Assembly (NCBI GenBank): GCA_021325355.1
Contig: JAJPHI010000017.1
Span: 1-64,000, forward strand
Length of the DNA: 64,000 nucleotides
Direction: 5' to 3'
From: Pseudomonadota bacterium
GTDB taxonomy: Bacteria; Desulfobacterota; Binatia; Binatales; Binataceae
Each line of letters starts with the position of its first letter. Positions within the stretch are counted from its first letter, which is position 1. The notes under the pieces were generated by a model. It made no database searches. It was not told the origin of the DNA and saw only the letters and a list, made by a program, of their open reading frames with translations. Both the position numbers and the translations under genes were made by a program. Below are positions 9,396 through 16,766 of this stretch, in pieces.

Positions 9396-10277
9396 ATGAA
9401 GATTGGCTTTCTGGCGGCGATGACGGCGCAGGGCGGCGACATCACGGAAATCGCGCGGGCGACCGAGGCGGCCGGATTCGATTCCTTGTGGATCCCGGAA
9501 CATCCGGTGATTCCGACCAACATGCAGACCATCTTTCCCTTTACCGATAACGGCAAACTCCCGGAGCATTACGGCCGCTGGGCCGATCCCTTTATCGGAC
9601 TTGCCGCGGCGGCGGCCGTCACTCGCAAGCTCGAACTCGGAACGGGTATCTGTCTTATCCCGGAGCGTGAAACCCTGATTACGGCAAAACTGGTGGCGAG
9701 TCTCGACCTGCTCTCGGGCGGGCGCTTTCTTTTTGGCATCGGCGCCGGATGGCTGCGCGAGGAGACCGAGGTGATGGGGGCGAAGTTCGCTTCGCGCTGG
9801 AAGCTGACGCGCGAACGTATCGAAGCGATGAAGCTTTTGTGGTCGCAGGGTACCGCGTCTTATAACGGCGAACTGGTGAAGTTCGAAAGCGTGCGATGCG
9901 AGCCGATGCCGGCGCGCAAGGGCGGGCCGCCGGTGCTGCTCGGCGCCCACGGTCCGAAGGCGCTCGAGCGGGTCGCGCGGAGCTACGACGGCTGGATGCC
10001 GCTGGTTCCCGGTCCGGCCGAGCTGCAGCGCGAGGTCGCGGCGCTGCGCAAACTGCTGCGCGAGCACGGCCGTGCCGAGACTTCGGTGCAGATAAGTCCG
10101 CTCGTCGATCCACTCGACGACGGGCCCTCGAGCGACGAGCTGAAACGCTATCGCGATGCCGGCGCCGATCGGATCATCCTGTTGTCGCAGAAGACGGTGG
10201 CGGCAACCGCCGACGGCAAGGCGCTCGAACTGATCAAACGATTCACGCCGGTGGTAGAGCGCAACGCGCGAATCTAG
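9396..10277 (+). CDS. LLM-class F420/flavin-dependent oxidoreductase (first of two)
   Basis: 293 aa TIM-barrel luciferase-like protein. It begins MKIGFLAAMTAQGGDITEIA; ATEAAGFDSLWIPEHPV carries the typical W-x-x-E-H, and SGGRFLFGIGAGWLREE is the cofactor-proximal signature of F420-dependent LLM enzymes. Start ATG has GGGAG about 8 nt upstream. The second LLM gene begins 38 nt downstream. Cofactor assignment to F420 rather than FMN rests on the resemblance to the actinobacterial F420 group and is inference. Probably a redox step in degradation of a hydrophobic or terpenoid compound; the real substrate is unknown. Confidence 0.85.
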   Translation: MKIGFLAAMTAQGGDITEIARATEAAGFDSLWIPEHPVIPTNMQTIFPFTDNGKLPEHYGRWADPFIGLAAAAAVTRKLELGTGICLIPERETLITAKLVASLDLLSGGRFLFGIGAGWLREETEVMGAKFASRWKLTRERIEAMKLLWSQGTASYNGELVKFESVRCEPMPARKGGPPVLLGAHGPKALERVARSYDGWMPLVPGPAELQREVAALRKLLREHGRAETSVQISPLVDPLDDGPSSDELKRYRDAGADRIILLSQKTVAATADGKALELIKRFTPVVERNARI

Positions 10278-10315
10278 CCGAGGGCCGACTGATCGCGGCG
10301 GTAGGTGAGAAGCTG

Positions 10316-11389
10316 ATGAAGTTCGGAATACATTTTCAACTGCCGTGCCATCGCGATCAGTCGGCGGTCCAGCGTTACCGCGACACGATCGAGCAGGCGG
10401 TGCACGCCGAAGCGCTCGGTTTCGAATCGGTCTGGCCGGTCGAGCAGCATTTCAATCCGAGCCTGTCGATCATGCCGGCGCCGCTGTTGCCGCTGGCGGC
10501 GATCGCCGAACGCACGCAAAAGCTGCGGCTCGGCATCGCGATCGTGCTGCTGCCGCTGTCCCATCCGATTCGCGTGGCCGAGGAAGTCGCGACGCTCGAC
10601 GTGATGAGTAACGGGCGGGTCGAGTTCGGCGTTGGCCGGGGCGCGATTCCCAATCATTTTCGCGGTTTCGGGATCAAGCAGAGCGAGAGTCGCGACCGGC
10701 TGTTCGAGGGCCTCGAGATAATCCGGCGCGCCTGGAGCGAGAAGGAATTTTCCTATTCCGGCAGCTTCTACCAGATTGAAAAAATCCGCGTGGTCCCGAA
10801 GCCGGTGCAAATGCCCCATCCGCCGATCCGGATCGCCGCCAACAGCGAGGATTCGTTCGAGCTGATGGGCCGCGAAGGCTATCGCATTTTTGCCGCCTCG
10901 CAGGTTAATTCCTTCAATCGTTTGCGACGCCTGCTACCGGTCTATCGGGAGGCGCGGAGCCGGGCGGGCTTCCCCTCGAGCGACGACGATCTGTCGCTGC
11001 TGATGCCGCTTTATGTGGGGGATGAGCCGACGGAAATTCGGCGCGACACCGAACCCGGCATCCGTCATCTGCTCGAGGCAGTGGCCAGTCTGTACACTTC
11101 AGCGACCCCCGGGACCGACGGCGGCGCGCGGAGAATCATGGAATTGGCGCAGAAGGTGCGCAGCACGACCTACGAGCAGGCGCGGGATTCGATGGCTGTG
11201 TTCACGACGCCGGATGACTGCTGCGCGCGGCTCGAGGCGCTGCGCGACGAGTTTCACATGGGCCGGGTAATCGCCTGGTTCAACCCGGGCGGCCTGCTGC
11301 CCCATACGCGGGTGATGCGCAGTATGGAGCTCTTCGCCGAGAAGGTTATGCCCTATTTTGCGCGCAATCAGGCGCAGGGGCACCAGTAA
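10316..11389 (+). CDS. LLM-class flavin-dependent oxidoreductase (second of two)
   Basis: 357 aa bacterial-luciferase-like protein: MKFGIHFQLPCHRDQSAV, then HAEALGFESVWPVEQHF and SNGRVEFGVGRGA, followed by ESRDRLFEGLEII. Start ATG 10316 is the N-terminus that matches the family; the same frame is open 420 nt further upstream but there it is only a shadow of the previous gene. It follows the first LLM gene by 38 nt and converges with the HTH gene across 17 nt. It is longer than its neighbour and differs in sequence, so it is not a recent duplicate. Substrate unknown. Confidence 0.85.
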   Translation: MKFGIHFQLPCHRDQSAVQRYRDTIEQAVHAEALGFESVWPVEQHFNPSLSIMPAPLLPLAAIAERTQKLRLGIAIVLLPLSHPIRVAEEVATLDVMSNGRVEFGVGRGAIPNHFRGFGIKQSESRDRLFEGLEIIRRAWSEKEFSYSGSFYQIEKIRVVPKPVQMPHPPIRIAANSEDSFELMGREGYRIFAASQVNSFNRLRRLLPVYREARSRAGFPSSDDDLSLLMPLYVGDEPTEIRRDTEPGIRHLLEAVASLYTSATPGTDGGARRIMELAQKVRSTTYEQARDSMAVFTTPDDCCARLEALRDEFHMGRVIAWFNPGGLLPHTRVMRSMELFAEKVMPYFARNQAQGHQ

Positions 11390-11406
11390 AGACGAATGAG
11401 CGGCGC

Positions 11407-11631
11407 TTACTTCGAATCGCTGTCTTCGGCGGATTCGTCGGTTCGCGAGTTGCGCTCGAGGCACCACTTATCGATGGCCTCGGCGTTAAAACGCCAGTCG
11501 GTGCCGATCCGAAAGCCGGGCAGCTCGCCGCGACGCAGGAGCTTGTACACGGTCGACGGATGCACCCTAAGATAGGCGGAGAGCTCGCGAACCGTCATGA
11601 CGCGCGGCAGCGCATATTTTCCTTCGGCCAT
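11407..11631 (-). CDS. Excisionase-family (MerR-like winged) DNA-binding protein
   Basis: 74 aa. MTVRELSAYLRVHPSTVYKL is the HTH (residues 12-31); RRGELPGFRIGTDWRFNAE is the wing that defines the excisionase/BldC-like HTH_17 domain. An acidic Ser/Glu/Asp tail follows (62-74). In bacteria such stand-alone domains are either phage or plasmid excisionases or small transcription factors. No integrase, att site or other mobile gene is nearby, so a regulator role is more likely. Just upstream on its own 5' side is a 7+7 bp inverted repeat (11726-11744) that could be its operator. Confidence 0.8.
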   Translation of the reverse strand: MAEGKYALPRVMTVRELSAYLRVHPSTVYKLLRRGELPGFRIGTDWRFNAEAIDKWCLERNSRTDESAEDSDSK

Positions 11632-11725
11632 TTTTTCCCAATCCCCTTTTATTCAAGTTAGGCCCGGGAATTGATTGATCCGAGCATGCGTTTTTGCTTT
11701 GCAGTGCCAATGTTAGGTTAATTTT

Positions 11726-11744
11726 CTTTTCGCAATCCGAAAAG
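11726..11744. promoter_or_regulatory. 7-bp inverted repeat, candidate operator
   Basis: CTTTTCG-caatc-CGAAAAG is a perfect 7-bp inverted repeat with a 5-nt centre, about 95 nt upstream of the HTH gene start. Spacing and symmetry suit a dimeric DNA-binding protein. Autoregulation by the adjacent excisionase-like HTH is inference. Confidence 0.4.
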
Positions 11745-11869
11745 TAACCAAAAAACCAAAGTTGCGTCAAGGACGCGAGCGTAGGTTGTCAACTCTGATA
11801 TGCCTCAACCGGTCATCAGAGACTCCGGTGGTGTGATACAAAAAGGTTCGCTTGCGCCGGTAGCTGAAA

Positions 11870-11897
11870 TTGGTTAGTTACGCGTTTCCGTTACAAT
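11870..11897 (+). promoter_or_regulatory. Candidate sigma70 promoter of the PEBP gene
   Basis: TTGGTT (11870-11875), a 16-nt spacer and TACAAT (11892-11897). Transcription would begin around 11904, giving a leader of about 40 nt that contains the TTGAGGA ribosome site. Confidence 0.5.
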
Positions 11898-11946
11898 GCT
11901 CGTTTGGGCACGACAAAAAATCCCTACACACCTTGAGGACCGCACG

Positions 11947-12483
11947 ATGTATCGCTGGATGACGGCGCTTCTAATCGGCTCTCTGTTGATGTGGACAAGT
12001 GTCGCGGGTGCGCAGGTCGCGCGAATCGCGGTTTCGAGCACGGCTTTTGCGCCCGGCGGCGCGATCCCCGGGCAATACACTTGCGCGGGGCGGGATATTT
12101 CGCCGCCGTTGAGTTGGAGCGGGGTGCCGGCCGAGGCCAAATCGCTGGTGGTCGCGGTCGTCGATCCGGACGCGGCGACCGGGGCGTTTATCCATTGGCT
12201 GGTTTTTAACCTTCCGCCCACCACCACCAGCCTGCCCGAAGGAGTGCCAGTCGATGGGGCTTTGCCAGGTGGGGCCGTTCAGGGCCGCAATGATTTTGGT
12301 CACGTGGGTTACGAAGGTCCCTGCCCGCCGCCGGGCAAGCTGCATCATTATCACTTCAGGGTTCTGGCGCTGTCGTCGCGGCTCGCGCTATCGAACGACG
12401 CGGACGGGCATAAGGTACAGGCGGCATTGCGTGGCAAGGTTATCGCGGCGGGAGATGTGACCGGCGTCGTCGCCGCTCGGTAG
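11947..12483 (+). CDS. Secreted YbhB/YbcL-family phosphatidylethanolamine-binding-like protein
   Basis: 178 aa. An N-terminal signal peptide (about 1-23; hydrophobic TALLIGSLLMW, cleavage near AGA-Q) is followed by a PEBP fold. It shows SPPLSWSGVPAEAKSL, VVDPDAATGAFIHWLVFNLP, GYEGPCPPPGKLHHYHFRVLAL and the conserved C-terminal helix region. These are the anion-binding-pocket motifs (D-P-D, H-W, G-P-x-P-P, H-Y-x-F) of bacterial Raf-kinase-inhibitor-like proteins. Start ATG 11947 has TTGAGGA 8 nt upstream. Export points to the periplasm. Ligand and role are unknown. A strong hairpin follows the stop codon. Confidence 0.88.
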   Translation: MYRWMTALLIGSLLMWTSVAGAQVARIAVSSTAFAPGGAIPGQYTCAGRDISPPLSWSGVPAEAKSLVVAVVDPDAATGAFIHWLVFNLPPTTTSLPEGVPVDGALPGGAVQGRNDFGHVGYEGPCPPPGKLHHYHFRVLALSSRLALSNDADGHKVQAALRGKVIAAGDVTGVVAAR

Positions 12484-12513
12484 GCAGGTCGCCCGGATCT
12501 CCGGGCGACCTGC
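12484..12513. terminator. Hairpin between convergent genes (PEBP and GST)
   Basis: Perfect 14-nt inverted arms 12484-12497 and 12500-12513 (GCAGGTCGCCCGGA and its complement) around a 2-nt centre; in RNA a 13-bp stem with a 4-nt loop. It starts immediately after the PEBP stop codon. No U-tract follows, so it may act as a bidirectional or mRNA-end-protecting stem rather than a classic intrinsic terminator. Confidence 0.7.
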
Positions 12514-12539
12514 AGAGTTGCGCGGTTTGCGCGAGCCGG

Positions 12540-13145
12540 CTAGGGCAGTTTGCGCACGCGCTGATTGGCTTCGCGGCCGAGGCATTTCTGCAGCCAGGCC
12601 TGCGTGCGCGGCGCGCCGCTCATATCGAGCTTGGCGAGCATCGCGAAACTCAGCACCGCGGCGACGTTCAGGTCGGCGATAGTGAAGTCGTTGCCGAGCA
12701 GATACTCGCGTCCGTTCAACTGGTTTTCGAGCACGGCGAGCGGCGCTTTGAGCGTATCAGCCGCCTTTTGGACGGCCTTCTCGTCGCGCTGATCGGCCGG
12801 CAGGAAGATGCGATGCATGAGCATCGTCATCAGATGCGGCTCGACCTCGGTCATGCCGAAAAAGCTCCACTTGTAACACTGTCCGTGGCCTTCGGGATTG
12901 GCCGGCCAGAACGGTGCCTTCCCGTATTTTTCGGCGAGATAGAGGTTGATCGCCATCGACTCCCACAGGACGGTGCCATCGTCTTCGAGAACCGGGATAT
13001 GGCCGCAGGGGTTGAGTTTCAGGTTTTCGGGACTTTTGGCCTTGGCGACCTCAGTCGGGACGTGTTCGTATTTGACGCCCAATTCTTCCGCAGCCCACAG
13101 TGAACGAGCGGAACGGGACTTTGAAGTGCCGTGCAGTCTCAGCAT
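12540..13145 (-). CDS. Glutathione S-transferase family protein
   Basis: 201 aa. The N-terminal thioredoxin fold contains LRLHGTSKSRSARSLWAAEE, the cis-Pro segment GHIPVLEDDGTVLWESMAI (glutathione-binding E-S), then the all-helical C-terminal domain with TIADLNVAAVLSF. Start at ATG 13145 is fixed by AGGAGG 6 nt upstream; the frame continues upstream without an SD. It probably conjugates or isomerises small electrophiles. The active-site Ser/Tyr is not certain; S7 or S9 of the TSKS loop are candidates. It stands alone between a convergent PEBP gene and the glycosyltransferase cassette. Confidence 0.85.
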   Translation of the reverse strand: MLRLHGTSKSRSARSLWAAEELGVKYEHVPTEVAKAKSPENLKLNPCGHIPVLEDDGTVLWESMAINLYLAEKYGKAPFWPANPEGHGQCYKWSFFGMTEVEPHLMTMLMHRIFLPADQRDEKAVQKAADTLKAPLAVLENQLNGREYLLGNDFTIADLNVAAVLSFAMLAKLDMSGAPRTQAWLQKCLGREANQRVRKLP

Positions 13146-13227
13146 CGGATTCCTCCTGCATCTCAAGGTGCGAAAGTCTTTTAGCGCGGAGCCGAAGCGA
13201 GCACAAATCCGCGTCCGAAGGCCTGAC

Positions 13228-14985
13228 TTAAGGGGCCGGCGAAACGCCGTCCGCGCTGGGGGTTGAGGGTGCGGCGCCGGATTGCTGGACCAGCATCCGC
13301 GGCCCTTCGCCGTCGACGGCGTTTGAGATCAGGACCGGGGTCAGGCAGGCGCGTTGGGCCGGAGCCATCGCGTCAAAACGACTCTTGCGCAGAAGGATAA
13401 AGGGCGGAAGCGGCGGTTGTGCATCGCAGCGGAAACGGTAAATCGGCGCGATCGGTCGCGGCGAATAAAAATACAAATCGCAGTCTTCCATCCCGAGATG
13501 GCCGATGGCCTTGTCGGGGGGAACGAGGTTCAGAACCTCGCGATCGAAGCCGCGCAACGTCTCGCGCTCGGCCAGTTCGGGATTCATACAGCCGAACCAG
13601 AAACGCGAAGCGGCGACGGCAATGATCAAAACCCCGAAAACATGGAATGTCGCCTGACGACGGACCAGTCCGCGCGCGATCAGCAGGACGCCGAGTGCCG
13701 AAAGGACCATCCAGGTCAGCACGTGATAATCGCGGGCGTCGGCGAGATTCAGGAAAATCTCGGCAAAATGACGATCGGTCGGATGCAGGCGGGCGAGCCA
13801 TGTGTCCGGAACGCCTCTCGCAATCGCGATTATCGCGCCGAGCACACTCAGCGCGGCGGCGATCGCGACGGCGATCGACCCGGCGGCGAACAAGCGCGCG
13901 ACCGGCGCCGAGGGGCGATCGTTGCAGACCAAATCGATGGTCCAACCGAGCAAAATCGCCAGCGGAACAAAGTCGGGCAGGATATAAACCTGGCATTTGC
14001 CGCGCGAGGCCGAGAAGAACAGCAAGATCGCGGCAAACCAGCACAAGGCGAACACGATCGGCTCGGGTAGGGCGCGACGACGTTCCCACACCGCGAGGCC
14101 GAATGACCCGCTGTAGAGCGTCCAGGGCAGGGCGCCGACGACTATAAGCGGAGCGAAGTACCAGAACGGGTTGACGCAATAGTCGGCACCGCCCATTGCC
14201 GCGGGGATGAAGCGCTTCAGGAGGTGCGTTTCGATCTGGAAGACCAGCACGTTGGAGCCGGCGACCGCATACGCGGCGGCATACCAGGAGCAGCCGATTA
14301 CGAGGCCGAGCGTGAAGGCGGCGATAAGGGCCGGGCTGAACAGGTCGCGTATCCGGCCGCGAACGATCAGATAGGCAGCGATGACGAGACCCGGGATAGC
14401 AATGCCGAGGATGCTCTTGGTCAGGTAACCGAGGCCGATTGCCGCTGCGCCGATGAGAAACCAAAGCCATTCATGGGAGCGCAGAGCGGTCTCGAGACTC
14501 ACGATCGCCGCCGTGACGAACATCATGAGCATCGCGTCCATGCGCGGTTGGCGCGCGGCGTCGATAAACACGTGGCCGAACAGCAATACCGCGACCGCCC
14601 AGAGGGCGGCCTCGCGGCGGATGCGGAGCGCGGTCCACAGATAGACGACGGCGCAGGTTACCGCCGCTGGAACGATGCTCCAGATGCGAAAGGCGAATTC
14701 GTTCCATCCGAACATCCTGACCCACGCCGCCACGACCCACCAGTAGAGCGGCGGCACGTGGACCGGCGGCCCCGGCACCATGTGCGGGACGATGATATTG
14801 CCGGCCAGGATGTCGCGCACGGCGCCTGCTTCACAGACGCCGAGCTCACGAGTAAACGGCGCGTCTGGCGCGAAGGTCAGCAGGATTGCGAGCGCGCCGA
14901 GCCCTACACCAAGTGCTTCGAGCATCAGTCGTCCGGCCGACCGGCGCGCTAGCGCGGCGGATGGGATTCGAGCCGGCGTCGTCAT
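13228..14985 (-). CDS. GT39/ArnT-like membrane glycosyltransferase
   Basis: 585 aa with about 11-12 hydrophobic segments in the first two thirds, then a soluble C-terminal domain. The first periplasmic loop holds CEAGAVRDILAG and PHMVPGPPVHVPPLYWW, the region aligned to the acidic catalytic loop and K-P-P-L-Y of ArnT/PMT enzymes; here V-P-P-L replaces K-P-P-L. Such proteins move a sugar from a polyprenyl-phosphate donor to lipid, protein or glycan on the outer face of the inner membrane. Start ATG 14985 overlaps the upstream methyltransferase stop by one base (TGATG), implying coupled translation. Last gene of a four-gene leftward cassette. Acceptor unknown. Confidence 0.8.
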   Translation of the reverse strand: MTTPARIPSAALARRSAGRLMLEALGVGLGALAILLTFAPDAPFTRELGVCEAGAVRDILAGNIIVPHMVPGPPVHVPPLYWWVVAAWVRMFGWNEFAFRIWSIVPAAVTCAVVYLWTALRIRREAALWAVAVLLFGHVFIDAARQPRMDAMLMMFVTAAIVSLETALRSHEWLWFLIGAAAIGLGYLTKSILGIAIPGLVIAAYLIVRGRIRDLFSPALIAAFTLGLVIGCSWYAAAYAVAGSNVLVFQIETHLLKRFIPAAMGGADYCVNPFWYFAPLIVVGALPWTLYSGSFGLAVWERRRALPEPIVFALCWFAAILLFFSASRGKCQVYILPDFVPLAILLGWTIDLVCNDRPSAPVARLFAAGSIAVAIAAALSVLGAIIAIARGVPDTWLARLHPTDRHFAEIFLNLADARDYHVLTWMVLSALGVLLIARGLVRRQATFHVFGVLIIAVAASRFWFGCMNPELAERETLRGFDREVLNLVPPDKAIGHLGMEDCDLYFYSPRPIAPIYRFRCDAQPPLPPFILLRKSRFDAMAPAQRACLTPVLISNAVDGEGPRMLVQQSGAAPSTPSADGVSPAP

Positions 14986-15722
14986 CAGGCCTGCCCCAGG
15001 GCGATGAGTGAGACGCCGAAAGGCAGCGGAACCCGGCCGATCAGATGGCGCTCGGCGGCAAAGACTCGTGCGAGCGCGCGATTGATCGGCGCGGGCAGGA
15101 CGTTGAGGTCGTGGCGGCCATCGCCGTGATCGGCGCCGCGCAGGATCCGCGTCAACAGGCGCACGGCCGCAATCGGGAAAAACAACAGGCAGTTGTAGTA
15201 ACTCAAAAGCGTGATCCTGAAACCGGCGTTCAGCAGAAGTCGGCGAAGCTCGCCGGCGTAGTAACGTCGCCGATGATGATGCGTGACGTCGTGATCGCTC
15301 CATAGCCAGGGCAGGGCGGGGACCGTCAGGAGGATCCAACCACCCGGTTTGAGGCGATTGCGGACCGCCCTGAGCGCTTCAAGCGGGCAATCCAGGTGCT
15401 CGATGACGTCGGTCATCACCGCCAGATCGAACAGCTTGTTAGCGAAGGGAATCTGGTCCGGAAGAGAGCCTTGCGCCAGGATGGCCCCGCCGCGCGCCGC
15501 AGCATACTGAAGGGCGGATTCGTCGCAGTCCAGGGCGAAGACGGCGCCGCGCCGCTGCAGCATCGCGAGGTTGCCGCCGGTGCCGCATCCGGGCTCGAGG
15601 ATGTCGGCGGGGACGGGCAGCGCGAGCCGATCGAGCAGGGCACTGCAGATGGCGCGGCGGGCGGCGAACCACCAGTGCGTGTCTTCGACCTTCGCCATCT
15701 GCGGATAAAGGCGCGGGTCCAT
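14985..15722 (-). CDS. Class I SAM-dependent methyltransferase
   Basis: 245 aa. SAM-binding motif I is ILEPGCGTGGNLAML (about 40-54), followed by acidic FALDCDESAL and the post-motif VMTDVIEHLDCPLEALR. H-H-H-R-R-R-Y-Y precedes the C-terminal part, which ends with a hydrophobic stretch (LLFFPIAAVRLL), a feature common in methyltransferases from polyprenyl-phosphate-sugar cassettes. It lies 3 nt downstream of the GT2 gene and overlaps the next GT39 gene by one base, so all four are one operon. Probably methylates a sugar or lipid in the same pathway; the substrate is inference. Confidence 0.85.
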   Translation of the reverse strand: MDPRLYPQMAKVEDTHWWFAARRAICSALLDRLALPVPADILEPGCGTGGNLAMLQRRGAVFALDCDESALQYAAARGGAILAQGSLPDQIPFANKLFDLAVMTDVIEHLDCPLEALRAVRNRLKPGGWILLTVPALPWLWSDHDVTHHHRRRYYAGELRRLLLNAGFRITLLSYYNCLLFFPIAAVRLLTRILRGADHGDGRHDLNVLPAPINRALARVFAAERHLIGRVPLPFGVSLIALGQA

Positions 15723-15725
15723 GAA

Positions 15726-16766
15726 TCAGCGTGAGGGATGCTCTTGCTCGAAGCCCCAGCGGTCGCGCACCAGGTAGAGGGGCCGACCTTTGACCTCGTT
15801 GTAGGTGCGGGCGAGGTACTCGCCGATGATGCCGAGCGAGATCAACTGCACGCCGCCAAAGAACAGCACCGCGACCATCAACGAGGCATAACCGGGGACG
15901 TCAATGCCGCGGGCGAGCTTCAAGACCGCGAGAAACACCGCGTAGAGAAACGCCGCGAGCGAGATGAACAGCCCGAGGTAGCTCCACACCTTAAGCGGCA
16001 TCGAGCTGAACGAAGTTACCCCGTCGAGGGCGAAGTTCCACAACTGCCAATAGCTCCACTTGGTGCGACCGGCGCGGCGCTCTTCGCGATCGAAGACGAT
16101 CGAAGCCTGGCGAAAGCCGACCCAGGCGAACAGTCCCTTCATGAAGCGCGTGCGCTCGGGGAGCCTGACAATCACGTCAACCACGCGGCGATCGAGCAGG
16201 CGGAAGTCGCCGGTATCGCGCGGGATGGGGAAATCCGTGAGGCGCTCGAAGATGCGATAGAAGTATTTCGAGCTGATCCGTTTGAAGAGACTGTCACCGT
16301 CGCGGCGGCGGCGGGTTCCATAGACGACATCGTAGCCTTCGCGCCACTTGGCGATCATCGGTTCGAGCAGTTCGGGTGGATCCTGCAGGTCCGCATCGAT
16401 CGGGACCACGGCAGCGCCGCTGGCATGATCAAGGCCGGCGCTGAGTGCGATGTCCTTGCCGAAGTTGCGCGACAGGCTGATGACACGGATAGCAGGATAG
16501 CGCTGGCGCAGCGTCAGGAGATGGTCGAGACTGCGGTCGGTACTGCCGTCATCGACACAGATGATCTCGTAGGTCAGCGCGAGACGTTCGAGGGTGGTGT
16601 TGAGGCGCGCCATCAGTTCATCGAGGGCCGCTTCCTCGTTATGAATCGGCACTACCACCGAGAGGTCGCATCGCGCGAGCCCCTGGGCTCCCGTCTGCGG
16701 CGGCGATCCGGTCGCCGGCGCCGGCGGCCGCTCGGAGGCGGCCGATGAAAGCGCGGGCGCAGCCAC
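15726..16766 (-). CDS. GT2 polyprenyl-phosphate glycosyltransferase (GtrB/DPM1-like)
   Basis: 346 aa. The N-terminal GT-A domain has LSVVVPIHNEEAALDEL, ICVDDGSTDRS and the D-x-D motif in VPIDADLQDPPELLE. Two C-terminal membrane helices (LGLFISLAAFLYAVFLAVL and LMVAVLFFGGVQLISLGIIG) end in the signature GEYLARTYNEVKGRPLYLV of undecaprenyl/dolichyl-phosphate sugar synthases. It should transfer a sugar from a nucleotide donor to a polyprenyl phosphate on the cytoplasmic side, feeding the GT39 enzymes. Start overlaps the upstream GT39 stop. The first 33 residues are a Pro/Ala-rich extension before the catalytic domain. Confidence 0.9.
   Translation of the reverse strand: MAAPALSSAASERPPAPATGSPPQTGAQGLARCDLSVVVPIHNEEAALDELMARLNTTLERLALTYEIICVDDGSTDRSLDHLLTLRQRYPAIRVISLSRNFGKDIALSAGLDHASGAAVVPIDADLQDPPELLEPMIAKWREGYDVVYGTRRRRDGDSLFKRISSKYFYRIFERLTDFPIPRDTGDFRLLDRRVVDVIVRLPERTRFMKGLFAWVGFRQASIVFDREERRAGRTKWSYWQLWNFALDGVTSFSSMPLKVWSYLGLFISLAAFLYAVFLAVLKLARGIDVPGYASLMVAVLFFGGVQLISLGIIGEYLARTYNEVKGRPLYLVRDRWGFEQEHPSR

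Larger units (their letters stand above)
11632..11946. other. AT-richer divergent intergenic region
   Basis: 315 nt between the HTH gene (leftward) and the PEBP gene (rightward). It is clearly AT-richer than the flanks, with A- and T-runs around 11690-11760. It holds an inverted repeat (11726-11744) and a sigma70-like promoter for the PEBP gene (11870-11897), both listed separately. No coding potential is seen. Confidence 0.6.

Noticed and set aside
9896..10315. Extended N-terminus of the second LLM protein
   Set aside because: Out-of-frame shadow of the first LLM gene; the true LLM start is 10316.
11407..11631. Excisionase-like gene as a sign of an integrated element
   Set aside because: No integrase, att repeat or phage gene nearby; stand-alone HTH_17 proteins are common regulators.
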